Shown: piece by piece, positions 50,278-59,162 of the stretch | Layout of the letters: each line of letters opens with the position of its first letter | Numbering within the stretch: position 1 is the first letter of the stretch | Origin: Pseudarthrobacter sp. C4D7 | GTDB taxonomy: Bacteria > Actinomycetota > Actinomycetes > Actinomycetales > Micrococcaceae | Assembly: GCF_013359725.1 (NCBI RefSeq) | Contig: NZ_JABFMW010000004.1 | Location: 62,001 to 126,000, forward strand | Reading direction: 5' to 3' | DNA length: 64,000 nucleotides | Program-made: the position numbers and the translations under genes | The notes under the pieces: generated by a model | What the model was told of the DNA's origin: nothing | The model's input: only the letters and a program-made list of their open reading frames with translations | Database searches by the model: none

Positions 50278-50787
50278 ATGACGTGGGAACACTTCGACGA
50301 CGCCCCGCTGTTGGTGGGGATCATGCCCAAACAGCATCCGGAAGTACTCCAGACCGCGGCTGCCCTGGCCGGCCGTTTGGGCGCGGCGCTGGTCTGCGCG
50401 TACGTGGACGAAGCGAGTTACCTCGTGGAGTGGGACCCTGCACGCTCCGCGCACCGCCTTTCACGGCACCCCGGGGATGACGACGACATGCTGGAGTTGA
50501 CCACGCAACTGAAAGCACAGGTCCAGGACGCCGTGGACAGGGTGGCCGGTGCCAGCCCGCCGGAGTGGTCCTTCCGCACCCTGACGGGTGACGCGGCCCG
50601 CGCTTTGGGCCAGCTGGCAGCCGAGGTGAATGCCCCCATGATCATCGTGGGAACCTCCGAGCGCGGCCTGTCCCATCGCCTCTCGGAGGCTCTGGGCGGA
50701 TCCGTTGGGGCTTGGCTCAGCCACCACCAGAGCCGTCCGGTGCTGGTGGTTCCGTACCGGATGCCTGCGCACGAGGACCGGCCATGA
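50278..50787 (+). CDS. Universal stress protein (UspA family)
   Basis: A 169-residue single-domain USP. The ATP-binding pattern G-2X-G-9X-G(S/T) appears as VGTSERGLSHRLSEALGGSVGAWLSHH near the C-terminus, with VVPYR closing. Slightly longer than usual because of an Asp-rich insert (HPGDDDDM). Function in stress survival is inferred. The transcript probably runs to the terminator at 50942 or stops earlier. Confidence 0.8.
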   Translation: MTWEHFDDAPLLVGIMPKQHPEVLQTAAALAGRLGAALVCAYVDEASYLVEWDPARSAHRLSRHPGDDDDMLELTTQLKAQVQDAVDRVAGASPPEWSFRTLTGDAARALGQLAAEVNAPMIIVGTSERGLSHRLSEALGGSVGAWLSHHQSRPVLVVPYRMPAHEDRP

Positions 50788-51033
50788 GCGGGACTGACAC
50801 GGACAAAAAGAGCGCCCCTGGGGCACGGTTAAAGTAAAGCGAAAGTAGTTATTCATGGTGCTGGCGCAGTGCCGTACCAGCCAGTAAGCTAAATGTTGCA
50901 AGGCCGATCCAGACAGCTGAAGCCGGACTTGCCCAAGAGCTGCTCCGGAGTGCGTATCCCCCAATAACGCACTCCGGAGCTTTTTTGTGTCCTGGACCGC
51001 CCGCCCGCGCGCCATTGCCAACACCACGTCGGG
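50788..51033 (+). other. Gene-free stretch with a strong terminator, possible small RNA
   Basis: No protein gene is seen. A perfect stem with six Ts lies at 50942-50986, about 155 bases after the USP stop. A promoter-like AT-rich stretch (TTAAAG...TTATTC) lies near 50829-50857. This allows a short non-coding transcript of roughly 100-130 bases, but a long 3' end of the USP message explains it equally well. Confidence 0.3.
50942..50986 (+). terminator. Strong intrinsic terminator before csoR
   Basis: Perfect 14-base stem GCTCCGGAGTGCGT (50942-50955) with ACGCACTCCGGAGC (50967-50980), followed by TTTTTT. It insulates the copper operon from upstream transcription. Confidence 0.9.
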
Positions 51034-51079
51034 TATACCCCCATGGGGTACTTGCGAAGATACCCCCAGTGGGTATACG
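51034..51079. promoter_or_regulatory. CsoR operators over the copper operon promoter
   Basis: Two GC-rich dyads of the CsoR kind: TATACCCCCATGGGGTA (51034-51050) and ATACCCCCAGTGGGTAT (51060-51076). Between and over them lie TTGCGA (51052-51057) as -35 and TATACG (51074-51079) as -10, so apo-CsoR would block transcription and copper would release it. The TSS would lie within a few bases of the csoR ATG. Confidence 0.7.
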
Positions 51080-51087
51080 TTGGCTGC

Positions 51088-51447
51088 ATGAACGCTACCG
51101 AAGGAGCCGTTGCGGCCGCAGGACAGCAGCCTGCCGGAGAGGGCACGGCGCCCCAGCACGGGTATACCGGAAACAAGGACGCGTACCTGCGGCGCCTCAA
51201 GCGCATTGAGGGCCAGGTCCGGGGCATTGCCCGGATGGTGGATGAGGACAAGTACTGCATCGACATCCTCACCCAGGTTGCCGCCGTCACCAAGGCGCTG
51301 CACGCCGTCAGCCTGGGACTGGTGGAAGAACATATCGGCCACTGCGTAGTGGGGGCGGCCGCCGAGCCGGACCCCGAGGCACGCGCAGACGCCATTGACG
51401 CCAAGGTGAAGGAAGCCGCTGACGCCATCGGCCGGCTGCTTCGCTGA
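51088..51447 (+). CDS. csoR: Copper-sensing repressor CsoR
   Basis: A 119-residue CsoR. The all-helical core is RRLKRIEGQVRGIARMVDEDKYCIDILTQ; the Cu(I) ligands form the C-H-C set Cys57 (YCIDI), His82 and Cys86 (EEHIGHC). It represses the operon until copper binds. First gene of csoR-copZ-copA, with operator dyads directly upstream. Confidence 0.92.
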   Translation: MNATEGAVAAAGQQPAGEGTAPQHGYTGNKDAYLRRLKRIEGQVRGIARMVDEDKYCIDILTQVAAVTKALHAVSLGLVEEHIGHCVVGAAAEPDPEARADAIDAKVKEAADAIGRLLR

Positions 51448-51501
51448 GAACACCCTGCAGTCCCCTGCCGGCCACCGCCGGCCCCACAAAAGGAGCACGC
51501 C

Positions 51502-51741
51502 ATGAGCACCACGTCCCCCACCACCACAACCGTCAGTGTTTCCGGCATGACCTGCGGACATTGCGTCTCCGCCGTCAGCGAGGAACTGGAAGCCATCGAC
51601 GGCGTTGAAGCCGTTGCGGTCGACCTGAACGCCGGCGGCATCTCCACCGTGACCATCACCTCGGGCAAGGAACTCTCCCCCGCGGAGATCGGCGAGGCAG
51701 TTGCCGAAGCCGGCTACCTGGTGGTTGCCAACGAAGCCTAG
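51502..51741 (+). CDS. copZ: Copper chaperone (HMA domain, CopZ)
   Basis: A 79-residue heavy-metal-associated domain. The Cu(I) site is SGMTCGHCVSAV; AVDLNAGGISTVTI and GEAVAEAGYLVV complete the ferredoxin-like fold. It would carry copper to CopA, encoded 31 bases downstream. Confidence 0.9.
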   Translation: MSTTSPTTTTVSVSGMTCGHCVSAVSEELEAIDGVEAVAVDLNAGGISTVTITSGKELSPAEIGEAVAEAGYLVVANEA

Positions 51742-51772
51742 GAACCCTTCCCCCGCTACCGGAAAGCACACC

Positions 51773-54052
51773 ATGAGCCACCAGGAACTGCTCCACCCGC
51801 CGGGCACCCGCGTCGTCGAACTCGATATCGAGGGGATGACCTGTGCGTCCTGCGTCAACCGCGTGGAAAAGAAGCTGGGCAAGCTCGACGGCGTGGCCGC
51901 CACGGTCAACCTGCCCCTGGAGTCGGCTTACGTCACGGTCCCGGACGGCGTCACCGATGAGCAGCTGGTGGACACGGTCAACGCGGCCGGCTACAAGGCA
52001 ACGGTCCGCCAGCAACGGCCGACGGGCGGCGAAGGTGGTCCAGCCATTGAACCCGCCGCCATGCCCGCCGCGGAACTCCGCCCCCGTCTCATCCTGGCAG
52101 CCGCCCTGACCATCCCGGTGTTCCTGGTCAGCATGATTCCTGCATTCCAGTTTCCCAACTGGGGCTGGGCCGCGGCGGTGCTGGCACTGCCGGTGGTTAC
52201 GTGGGCCGCGTGGCCCTTCCACCGCGCGGCGGCCATCAATGCAAGGCACCTGGCGTCCACGATGGACACCCTGGTGTCCCTCGGAGTGGCGTCGGCCTAC
52301 CTTTTTTCGGCCTGGCAGCTGCTGGCCGATCCGCGGATGACCGAAAACCCGGGTATGGAAGGCATGTCCGGCGGCCTGTACTTCGAGGTGGCCTCGGTGG
52401 TTACCACCTTCCTGCTCCTGGGCCGGTACCTGGAGGCCAACGCCAAGCAGAAGGCCGGAGATGCCCTTAAAGCCCTGCTGAACCTGGGCGCCAAGGACGC
52501 CACGGTCCTGCGCAACGGCAAAGAGGAGAAAATTTCCGCCGCCACGCTGCAGGTGGGCGACGTCCTGGTGGTCCGGCCGGGAGAGAAAATCGCCACCGAC
52601 GCGGTGGTGGTGGACGGCGCCTCGGCCGTTGACGCCTCCCTGGTGACCGGGGAATCCGTCCCCGTGGAGGTGGGCCCGGGCAGCCGCGTCACCGGTGCCA
52701 CCATCAATACGTCCGGCCGCCTGCTGGTCAGGGCCACCCGGGTGGGCTCTGAGACCACCCTTGCCCAGATGGCACGGCTGGTGTCGCAGGCCCAGACCGG
52801 CAAGGCACCCATTGCACGGCTCGCGGACCGGATCAGCAGCGTCTTCGTGCCGGTGGTCCTGGGCCTGGCGGTCCTGACGTTCCTGCTCTGGCTTCTCTTT
52901 GCCGGCCCGGCCGGGGACGGGGACCGTCTGCGGCAGGCATTCACGGCCGCCGTCGCCGTCCTGGTCATTGCCTGCCCCTGCGCCCTCGGCCTGGCCACGC
53001 CGGTGGGCCTGCTCACGGGCACCGGGCGGGGAGCGCAGCTGGGCATCCTGATCAAGGGCCCGCAGGTCCTGGAGGACACCCGCACCGCGGACACCATCCT
53101 CCTGGACAAGACCGGAACAGTTAGCACCGGCATCCTGGCCGTCGACGCCACGGCATCGTTCCCCGGCTTCCAGGACCAGGAGGTCCTTCGGCTTGCCGGC
53201 GCCGTCGAGGCCGCATCCGAGCACCCGGTGGCCCGCGCCATCGCAGCAGCAGCCACGGAAGAATCCACCGGCGCAACGGCCGACGCCGGCGGGTTGCCTC
53301 CCGTGCAGGGGTTCAGCTCCGCCCCGGGCGGCGGAGTCTCGGGAACCGTGGAGGGCAGGTCCGTGATGGCCGGGCGGAGCGGCTGGCTGGAGCAGAACGG
53401 CATTTTCCTGGACGCCGGCCAGCAGGCCATGCTCGCCTCCGCTGAACAGGGCGGCGCAACGGCCATCTGCGTCTCCGTGGACGGAAAGGCAGCTGGAATC
53501 ATCAGCCTCCGCGACACCATCAAGGAAGGCTCCGCTGCCGCCGTCGGACGGTTGAAGGAGTTGGGCCTGCGGCCCATCCTGCTGACCGGGGACAACGCCG
53601 CGGTGGCCGCCCAGGTGGCTGCCGCCGTCGGAATTGCCCCGGAAGATGTCTACGCCGGCATCCTGCCCGAAGGAAAGGTGGCGGCAGTCCGCAAGCTCCA
53701 GGCCGGTGGCGCCACGGTTGCCATGGCCGGGGATGGCGTCAACGACGCCGCTGCGCTGGCGCAGGCTGACCTGGGAATTGCCATGGGGTCGGGCACGGAT
53801 GTGGCCATCGAGGCAGCGGACCTGACGGTCATGGGCAACGACCTCGCCCAGGTGGCGCAGGCCATTGAGCTGTCCCGGAAGACCCTGGGCACCATCAAGA
53901 CCAACCTGTTCTGGGCATTCTTCTACAACGCGGTGGGCATCCCGGTAGCCGCCCTGGGCCTGCTCAATCCGATGATCGCCGGCGGGGCCATGGCTGCGAG
54001 CTCGGTCCTGGTTGTGGCCAACTCGCTGCGGCTGCGCAGCTTCGGCAAGTAG
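51773..54052 (+). CDS. copA: Copper-exporting P-type ATPase
   Basis: A 759-residue P1B-type ATPase exporting Cu(I). One N-terminal HMA domain (GMTCASC, Cys24/Cys27), eight membrane helices, TGESVPVE in the actuator, the CPC metal motif in IACPCALGLATPVG (about residue 400), the phosphorylated Asp in DKTGT (about 445), and GDGVNDAAALAQADLGIAMG in the hinge. The HP-type motif is in ASEHPVARAI. Last gene of the copper operon. Confidence 0.95.
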   Translation: MSHQELLHPPGTRVVELDIEGMTCASCVNRVEKKLGKLDGVAATVNLPLESAYVTVPDGVTDEQLVDTVNAAGYKATVRQQRPTGGEGGPAIEPAAMPAAELRPRLILAAALTIPVFLVSMIPAFQFPNWGWAAAVLALPVVTWAAWPFHRAAAINARHLASTMDTLVSLGVASAYLFSAWQLLADPRMTENPGMEGMSGGLYFEVASVVTTFLLLGRYLEANAKQKAGDALKALLNLGAKDATVLRNGKEEKISAATLQVGDVLVVRPGEKIATDAVVVDGASAVDASLVTGESVPVEVGPGSRVTGATINTSGRLLVRATRVGSETTLAQMARLVSQAQTGKAPIARLADRISSVFVPVVLGLAVLTFLLWLLFAGPAGDGDRLRQAFTAAVAVLVIACPCALGLATPVGLLTGTGRGAQLGILIKGPQVLEDTRTADTILLDKTGTVSTGILAVDATASFPGFQDQEVLRLAGAVEAASEHPVARAIAAAATEESTGATADAGGLPPVQGFSSAPGGGVSGTVEGRSVMAGRSGWLEQNGIFLDAGQQAMLASAEQGGATAICVSVDGKAAGIISLRDTIKEGSAAAVGRLKELGLRPILLTGDNAAVAAQVAAAVGIAPEDVYAGILPEGKVAAVRKLQAGGATVAMAGDGVNDAAALAQADLGIAMGSGTDVAIEAADLTVMGNDLAQVAQAIELSRKTLGTIKTNLFWAFFYNAVGIPVAALGLLNPMIAGGAMAASSVLVVANSLRLRSFGK

Positions 54053-54076
54053 CTGCGCCAGCAACCCCCAAAAGGG

Positions 54077-54349
54077 TCAGGCCGCGCCGTACCGCTCCGT
54101 GGCACGCGCCCTGGCCTTGGCCGCCTCCGCCTCCCTGTCCTGGGGGGGCGCCTGCGTCACCAGTGCATCCAGCAGGTGCTGGGTGATGTGCGCGATCTCA
54201 TGGACAGCGTTGTCGAAGGCCTCCTGGTTGGCCTTGGACGGCTTGGTGCTGCCGCTGATCTTGCGGACGTACTGGAGGGCGGCTGCGTGCACTTCCTCGG
54301 AGGTGGCGTGCGGCTCGAAGTTGTGAAGGGTTCGGATATTCCGGCACAT
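54077..54349 (-). CDS. DUF2277 family protein
   Basis: A 90-residue DUF2277 protein. MCRNIRTLHNFEPHATSEEV at the N-terminus and ALQYVRKISGSTKPSKAN are the family marks, followed by helical EIAHITQHLLDAL. Widespread in actinobacteria; function unknown. Convergent with copA. Confidence 0.88.
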   Translation of the reverse strand: MCRNIRTLHNFEPHATSEEVHAAALQYVRKISGSTKPSKANQEAFDNAVHEIAHITQHLLDALVTQAPPQDREAEAAKARARATERYGAA

Positions 54350-54559
54350 AACGCCATGCTAGGCTCTTCCAACGCCTGGGATCGACCCCTTTTCATGGTC
54401 TCCACCCGGCGTCCATGGGGAGCCCGGCATGGGCAGGGCTGCCCATCGACACTGTTAGGGGGCCGGGATAGGTTTTAGGCAATGGATCTTCCGGATGAGC
54501 CGGGGGGCCGCTGGGGATGCCGATCTGGTTCGGATCCACAACCTAACAAGGAGAAACTG

Positions 54560-54823
54560 ATGGCTATTTGGGGTGCAGACGTTGAGCAGCTTCGCCAGCT
54601 CGGCAGCAAGCTTCAGGCAGGTGCGTCCGAGATCGAGACGCAGAAGTCCACTCTCACCAAGGTTCTGAGCAGCACCAACTGGGAAGGCCCGGACGCAACC
54701 AAGTTCCGCAACGAGTGGTCCGGTACCCACACCGCGATGCTCACCAAGGTTGCCGAGGCGCTGAAGGAAGCCGGCTCACAGGCCAAGCGCAACGCTGAAG
54801 AGCAGAGCCAGGCCTCGCACTAG
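54560..54823 (+). CDS. WXG100 family protein
   Basis: An 87-residue two-helix protein with a turn at NWEGPDATKFRNEW, where WEG is the canonical W-x-G. It opens MAIWGADVEQLRQLG, a usual WXG100 beginning. AAGGAG precedes the ATG at 54560. Such proteins are exported by type VII systems; here no secretion genes adjoin. It stands alone and is followed by a terminator. Confidence 0.88.
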   Translation: MAIWGADVEQLRQLGSKLQAGASEIETQKSTLTKVLSSTNWEGPDATKFRNEWSGTHTAMLTKVAEALKEAGSQAKRNAEEQSQASH

Positions 54824-54841
54824 GCTTACCGCCGCTGGCGG

Positions 54842-54880
54842 GAGGGCAGGGACACCAACCGGTGTCCCTGCCCTCTTTTT
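54842..54880 (+). terminator. Intrinsic terminator after WXG100 gene
   Basis: Perfect 15-base stem GAGGGCAGGGACACC (54842-54856) with GGTGTCCCTGCCCTC (54861-54875), loop AACC, then TTTTT. Confidence 0.9.
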
Positions 54881-54911
54881 GTTGACGGTCGACGGCGGCG
54901 CCCGGGCCGGC

Positions 54912-55946
54912 CTAGGGGACGGGCTCGACGTCGTTGGCGTGTTCCAAGGGCGACGCCTGCACGGTCAGCCCCGCTGCGCCGGCGGCGGCTGCCGCGCGCA
55001 GTTCGTCCACCCGGACAAGGATGACACCGCCGACAATCAGGACACCGCCCAGGAGCTGGATGGCACCGGGAAGTTCCCCCAGCAGCAGCCATGCCCACAG
55101 CACGGCAAACAGGACCTCGGTCAGCGACACGAAGGACGCCACCTTGGAACCGAGCGCCCGCGCCGCCATGATGCCCGAGGTGTAGGCCAGGACAGTGGCC
55201 AGCACCACCAGCCCCGCCAGGGACACCCACCAGGGCGTGGTCCAGGGTCCGAGCGTGGTGTCCGCAGTACTGAAGGCCATGGGCAGCAGCCCGGTGGCGG
55301 CAGCAAGCCACATCACCGCGGCACCGGTCAGCAGTCCCCCTGATGCCAGCACGATGGGCGGCAGCGTGTCGTTCTCCCGGGCTGTAATGAAGAAGTAGAC
55401 GGCAAGGCAGACGGCGGCCGCCATGCCCCATAGAACTCCCACCAGGTCCACCTTCACGGCTCCCGTGAGGTCCAGGACCAGCACCAGCCCGGCCAGGGAC
55501 AGGAGTGTCCCGCCGGAGGTCAGCAGCCGGGGACGCCGGCGGCTCGCAGCCCAGAGCCACAGGACGATGATCACCGGGGCCAGGTACTCCAGCAGGAGTG
55601 CCACGCCCACGGACAGCCGCGCCACGGCGTTGAAATAGAACAGCTGGCAGGCCGCCACCCCAATGAGCCCGAACAGCACGATGGTGACCCAATTGTCCCG
55701 CAGTTGGTGCCAGCGGCCCTTGAGCGCGAACGCGGCCGGCAACGCAAGGATCAGGGCTGCGCCAGTCAGGCGGGCGGTGACGGCGGCTCCCGGCGACCAG
55801 CCGGTCTCCAACAATGATTTGGCGAAGGATCCGGACAGGCCGAAGACCGCCGACGAGAACAGCGCCACCCCCAGGCCGGAGGCCAGGAAGCCGGGGCGCC
55901 CGGCTGGGAGTTCCGTGGTGGGGACGTGGTTTTTGGCGGCAGGCAC
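54912..55946 (-). CDS. EamA/DMT superfamily transporter
   Basis: A 344-residue, ten-helix drug/metabolite transporter of the EamA type (two repeats). Segments such as VFGLSGSFAKSLLETGWSPGAAV, YFNAVARLSVGVALLLEYLAPVIIVLW and ALGSKVASFVSLTEVLFAVLWAWLLLGE carry the repeat-specific residues. GTG start after AGGAGG. Substrate unknown (amino acid or drug efflux are typical). Divergent from a CGNR zinc-finger gene with a shared palindrome between them. Confidence 0.82.
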   Translation of the reverse strand: MPAAKNHVPTTELPAGRPGFLASGLGVALFSSAVFGLSGSFAKSLLETGWSPGAAVTARLTGAALILALPAAFALKGRWHQLRDNWVTIVLFGLIGVAACQLFYFNAVARLSVGVALLLEYLAPVIIVLWLWAASRRRPRLLTSGGTLLSLAGLVLVLDLTGAVKVDLVGVLWGMAAAVCLAVYFFITARENDTLPPIVLASGGLLTGAAVMWLAAATGLLPMAFSTADTTLGPWTTPWWVSLAGLVVLATVLAYTSGIMAARALGSKVASFVSLTEVLFAVLWAWLLLGELPGAIQLLGGVLIVGGVILVRVDELRAAAAAGAAGLTVQASPLEHANDVEPVP

Positions 55947-55974
55947 CGTCGCCTCCTGTCAGGAGTAAAGTGGG

Positions 55975-55993
55975 GTAATGCTCATGACATTAC
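55975..55993. promoter_or_regulatory. Palindrome between EamA and CGNR genes
   Basis: GTAATG-C-TCATGA-CATTAC, a dyad with six-base arms around an inner TCATGA palindrome, sits between the two divergent genes. The CGNR-type regulator is a candidate to bind it and control both promoters. Confidence 0.5.
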
Positions 55994-56017
55994 GCCCGGG
56001 CACTGTAAGGAGTCAAC

Positions 56018-56563
56018 ATGGTTTTCGCCCCTGACACGGAAGTGGCGTTGCGCACGGTGGTGAACCTCATCAACACCGCTGCCAACGGCAGGGAGGGGCT
56101 GTCCTCGATTGCGGATTTGGATGCCTTCCTGGCCGCGGAGGGGTTTTCCGGGGGAAGAAGCCGTGATGACGCGGAGCTGGAAAGCGTGCTGCAGCTGCGC
56201 GGGGAACTGGCGGCGGCATGGACGGCGGATGAGGACGGTGCAGTCCAGACCGTGAACCGGCTGCTGCGGGATGCCAACGCCCTGCCGCAGCTAATGAAGC
56301 ACGATGGCTGGGACTGGCACCTGCACGCTACGGCACCGGAGGCTCCCCTGGCAGACCGGATGAGCACCGAGGCAGCCATGGCCCTGGCGGACGTGATCCG
56401 CGGCAAGGAAATGGACCGGATGCGCACATGCGAATCAGAGGACTGCGATGCCGCAGTGCTGGACCTGAGCCGCAACCGGTCCAAGCGGTATTGCGATACG
56501 GGGAACTGCGCCAACCGGGCGCACGTGGCCGCCTACCGGGCCCGGCAGGCCGCTGCCACCTAG
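56018..56563 (+). CDS. CGNR zinc-finger/ABATE domain protein
   Basis: A 181-residue protein with an N-terminal ABATE (stress-induced) domain and a C-terminal zinc finger: MRTCESEDCDAAVLDLSRNRSKRYCDTGNCANR (CGNR motif as TGNCANR). Such proteins are probable DNA-binding regulators. Divergent from the EamA transporter, consistent with a local regulator. TAAGGAG precedes the ATG. Confidence 0.85.
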   Translation: MVFAPDTEVALRTVVNLINTAANGREGLSSIADLDAFLAAEGFSGGRSRDDAELESVLQLRGELAAAWTADEDGAVQTVNRLLRDANALPQLMKHDGWDWHLHATAPEAPLADRMSTEAAMALADVIRGKEMDRMRTCESEDCDAAVLDLSRNRSKRYCDTGNCANRAHVAAYRARQAAAT

Positions 56564-56603
56564 CACTACCCGCCTGCGTGCGGACCCGGGGGCGGGTGCG
56601 CCC

Positions 56604-56981
56604 CTATTGCTGGGGCGTACCTTCGGTGTTCTCGCCGGGTGCAGGCGGAGTCTGGCTGCCCGGCGCGCCGAAACCGTGGCTGGAACCTCCATGGGTGGAC
56701 GCCCTGGGCGCTGAGCTCAGGTTTACGCCGGATCCCTTGCCCAGGTGTTCGGCGTTCTCCTTGTAGCTCATCGATAGCATGGCCGCGATGACCAGGGTGA
56801 CGATGAAGGCGATGCCGGCTGCCGTGAAGGCGAGGTCGAACCGGGGCGCCCGGGCACTTCCCCCGGAGGCGAAGATCAGTACTGCAACGAAGGCGACGAC
56901 GGCCCAGAACGCCGAGAACATCAGCGGCCCCTTCACCGAGGTCCGCAGCTTGCGCGGTTTTCCTTGATGCTGGTCAGCCAC
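56604..56981 (-). CDS. Small two-helix membrane protein, unknown
   Basis: A 125-residue protein with two membrane helices (MFSAFWAVVAFVAVLIFASGG and LAFTAAGIAFIVTLVIAAML) and a C-terminal Gly/Ser/Pro-rich tail. GTG at 56981 follows GGGAGG. Not recognised; conserved small membrane proteins of this layout occur across Arthrobacter-like genomes. Confidence 0.6.
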   Translation of the reverse strand: MADQHQGKPRKLRTSVKGPLMFSAFWAVVAFVAVLIFASGGSARAPRFDLAFTAAGIAFIVTLVIAAMLSMSYKENAEHLGKGSGVNLSSAPRASTHGGSSHGFGAPGSQTPPAPGENTEGTPQQ

Positions 56982-57079
56982 AGTGGTTCCTCCCTGCAGG
57001 CGGCGCATGGCCGGCCTGGTGTACGAATTGCGGTGCGCACCGGATTTTCTACAGAAAGTAGAACGGCACTTCTCCTAGT

Positions 57080-57670
57080 TTACGGCTTACCTGCGCCGTC
57101 CCGGGCATCGTGCCGCAGCGTCAGGCCGGACAACACCCACAGGACACCGGAAATTATGGCCCCTCCACCGGCCACACCCAGCAGGGCATGGGCGCCAAGG
57201 TTGATAAAGAAAGGCAGCAGCGCCGCTGTGCCGATTCCGATGGCTCCGGACGCAATCCAGTCCCGGGCCAGGACGTGGCGTCCCCTCTGCTGGAGGCCGC
57301 ACGCCAGCTCAAGGACACCTGCGACGCCGAGTCCCAGGGCAGCAATCACCCCGAACAGCAGGTCGCTGTGCATCAGGATCACCGCAAAGCCTGCGCCGGC
57401 GAGGACGGCGGCACCGGCGGAAAGCAGCTTGCCGGAGAGCGACTTCGGGGCAATCCCCGAGGCAGGGATGATGCGGAGGGAAACCACTCCAGTGGCCAGC
57501 AGGTACAGGCCCCCGGCCCAGCCCATGACCTCCACGGAAGGCGAAGTCCAAAAAACCGTCACGGCGCCGAAAGCCAACGCAGCGGCCGATCGCAGCAGGA
57601 CCGGCTTCCAGAGATCGTTACGGGGGGCAGTTCCCGGGGCAGCGCCCGCGGGGATGGATGGTTGCGTCAC
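57080..57670 (-). CDS. HdeD/DUF308-like membrane protein, uncertain
   Basis: A 196-residue protein with about six hydrophobic segments (LRSAAALAFGAVTVFW, GLYLLATGVVSLRII, GAAVLAGAGFAVILMH, LGVAGVLELACGL, GIGTAALLPFFINLG, GGGAIISGVLWVLSGL). The pattern suggests the DUF308/HdeD group, but similarity is weak. Unlinked to clear partners. Confidence 0.55.
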   Translation of the reverse strand: MTQPSIPAGAAPGTAPRNDLWKPVLLRSAAALAFGAVTVFWTSPSVEVMGWAGGLYLLATGVVSLRIIPASGIAPKSLSGKLLSAGAAVLAGAGFAVILMHSDLLFGVIAALGLGVAGVLELACGLQQRGRHVLARDWIASGAIGIGTAALLPFFINLGAHALLGVAGGGAIISGVLWVLSGLTLRHDARDGAGKP

Positions 57671-57742
57671 CGGTCCAGTTTAGTGGGGGCCGCTGGAAGG
57701 TCGAACCGGACCGCCAAGCCCCCGGCCGGCCCGGACGGGCTT

Positions 57743-59098
57743 TCAAGCGGACCCCAGCACCATCCAGCGGTCGGACCTGGCGCGCACGCCCAGGGTGAGG
57801 GCACGCGCGGCCATGTATCCCACGCCGAAAGCGGCCCACAGCCACCCCAGTCCTGCGGCGCCCGCGCCGCCGGAGACCGCCACCCAGGCCAGCAGCGGCG
57901 CGTAGATGGCAAGGTTCACCAGCCCGGCCAGCGCCAGGTACCGCGCATCGCCCGCGCCGATCAGCACACCGTCCAGGACGAAGACGTAGCCGGCGATCGG
58001 CTGGCCGGCAGCCAGGACCCAAAGCGCAACCGTGAGGGCCGCCCGGACGCCCGGATCCGGGGTGAACAAGGCCCCCACCCACGGTGCAGCCACTGCCAGG
58101 AGGAGTCCGGTCACCACGCCAAACCCGGCACCCCACCTGATCATGGTGCCGGTCAGGAGCCTGGCCCGGCCGGCATTCGAGGCACCCAATTCCTTCCCAA
58201 TGAGGGCTTGCGCGGCGATGGCCAGGGCATCCAGCGCGAACGCCAGGAAAGAAAAAATGGTCATGGCCAGCTGGTGGGCGGCGAGATTGACCTCGCCCTG
58301 GGCCGTCACCACCAGCACGGTGGCCAGGATCGCTGCCCGTAGGCTGAGCGTGCGCAGCATAAGCCAGGAGCCAACGCGCGTCATGCTCCGGATGCCACGC
58401 CAGCTGGGCAGGAGGCTGACGCGGTGCCGCACCGCATTGCGGCGCACCATCACCACGTAGACGGCCGCCATGGCCCACTGGGCCAGGCTGGTCCCGATGG
58501 CCGAACCGGCCACAGACAACCCCAGGCCGTAGACAAGCCACAGGTTCAGCAGGATGTTGACGCCGAATCCGGCCGTTGCAACCACCAACGGGGTCCGGGT
58601 GTCCTGCAGCCCGCGCAGCACGCCGGTGCCGGCGAAAATCAGGAGCATGGCCACCAGGCCCGGCATCGACCACCGGAAGTAGTCGACCGCAAATGCCTTG
58701 ACGTCGCCCTCCGCGCCCAGCAGGCCGATCAGCGGTTCAGCTGCGGCGAATCCGGCCACGGCGAGGAGCACCCCCAGGAGAGTTGCCAGCCACACGCCGT
58801 CGCGGCCCGCAGCGAGGGCCTTGCCCAGCTGCCCCTCGCCGATGGCACGGGCTACCGCGGGCGTCGTGGAATACGCCAGGAAGACCATCAGGCCGACGAC
58901 GGTCTGCAGCACCGCCGACGCCAGGCCCACACCCGCCAGCTGGGCGACGCCGAGATGCCCCACGATGGCGGAATCGGCCAACAGGAAAAGGGGTTCGGCC
59001 ACCAGCGCCCCGAAGGCGGGGACAGCGAGGCGAAGGATGTCGCGGGCAGGGCTCCGGGTGCCGGCCGACGCGGCGGCAGGGGCAGGTTGTTGGGGCAC
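57743..59098 (-). CDS. MATE family efflux transporter
   Basis: A 451-residue, 12-helix multidrug/toxin extruder of the DinF-like subgroup: LAVPAFGALVAEPLFLLADSAIVGHLGVAQLAGVGLASAVL in the first repeat and NLAAHQLAMTIFSFLAFALDALAIAAQALIGKELG in the second are family signatures. It would export cationic or organic compounds using proton or sodium gradients. GTG start. Confidence 0.9.
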   Translation of the reverse strand: MPQQPAPAAASAGTRSPARDILRLAVPAFGALVAEPLFLLADSAIVGHLGVAQLAGVGLASAVLQTVVGLMVFLAYSTTPAVARAIGEGQLGKALAAGRDGVWLATLLGVLLAVAGFAAAEPLIGLLGAEGDVKAFAVDYFRWSMPGLVAMLLIFAGTGVLRGLQDTRTPLVVATAGFGVNILLNLWLVYGLGLSVAGSAIGTSLAQWAMAAVYVVMVRRNAVRHRVSLLPSWRGIRSMTRVGSWLMLRTLSLRAAILATVLVVTAQGEVNLAAHQLAMTIFSFLAFALDALAIAAQALIGKELGASNAGRARLLTGTMIRWGAGFGVVTGLLLAVAAPWVGALFTPDPGVRAALTVALWVLAAGQPIAGYVFVLDGVLIGAGDARYLALAGLVNLAIYAPLLAWVAVSGGAGAAGLGWLWAAFGVGYMAARALTLGVRARSDRWMVLGSA

Positions 59099-59162
59099 GG
59101 TGCCAGCTTAACCGCGTTGCGTGGCGGGGACCGGCCGGCCATGACAAAGCCCACAATCACTG

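Noticed and set aside
50814..50824. GCCCCTGGGGC dyad as a terminator of the USP gene
   Set aside because: No loop and no T-run, too short; a much better terminator lies at 50942.
51656..54064. An 802-codon open frame antisense to copA
   Set aside because: It is the shadow of a high-GC gene with biased third positions; its translation is low-complexity (Gly/Arg/Gln/His-rich) with no domain, whereas the plus strand encodes a complete CopA.
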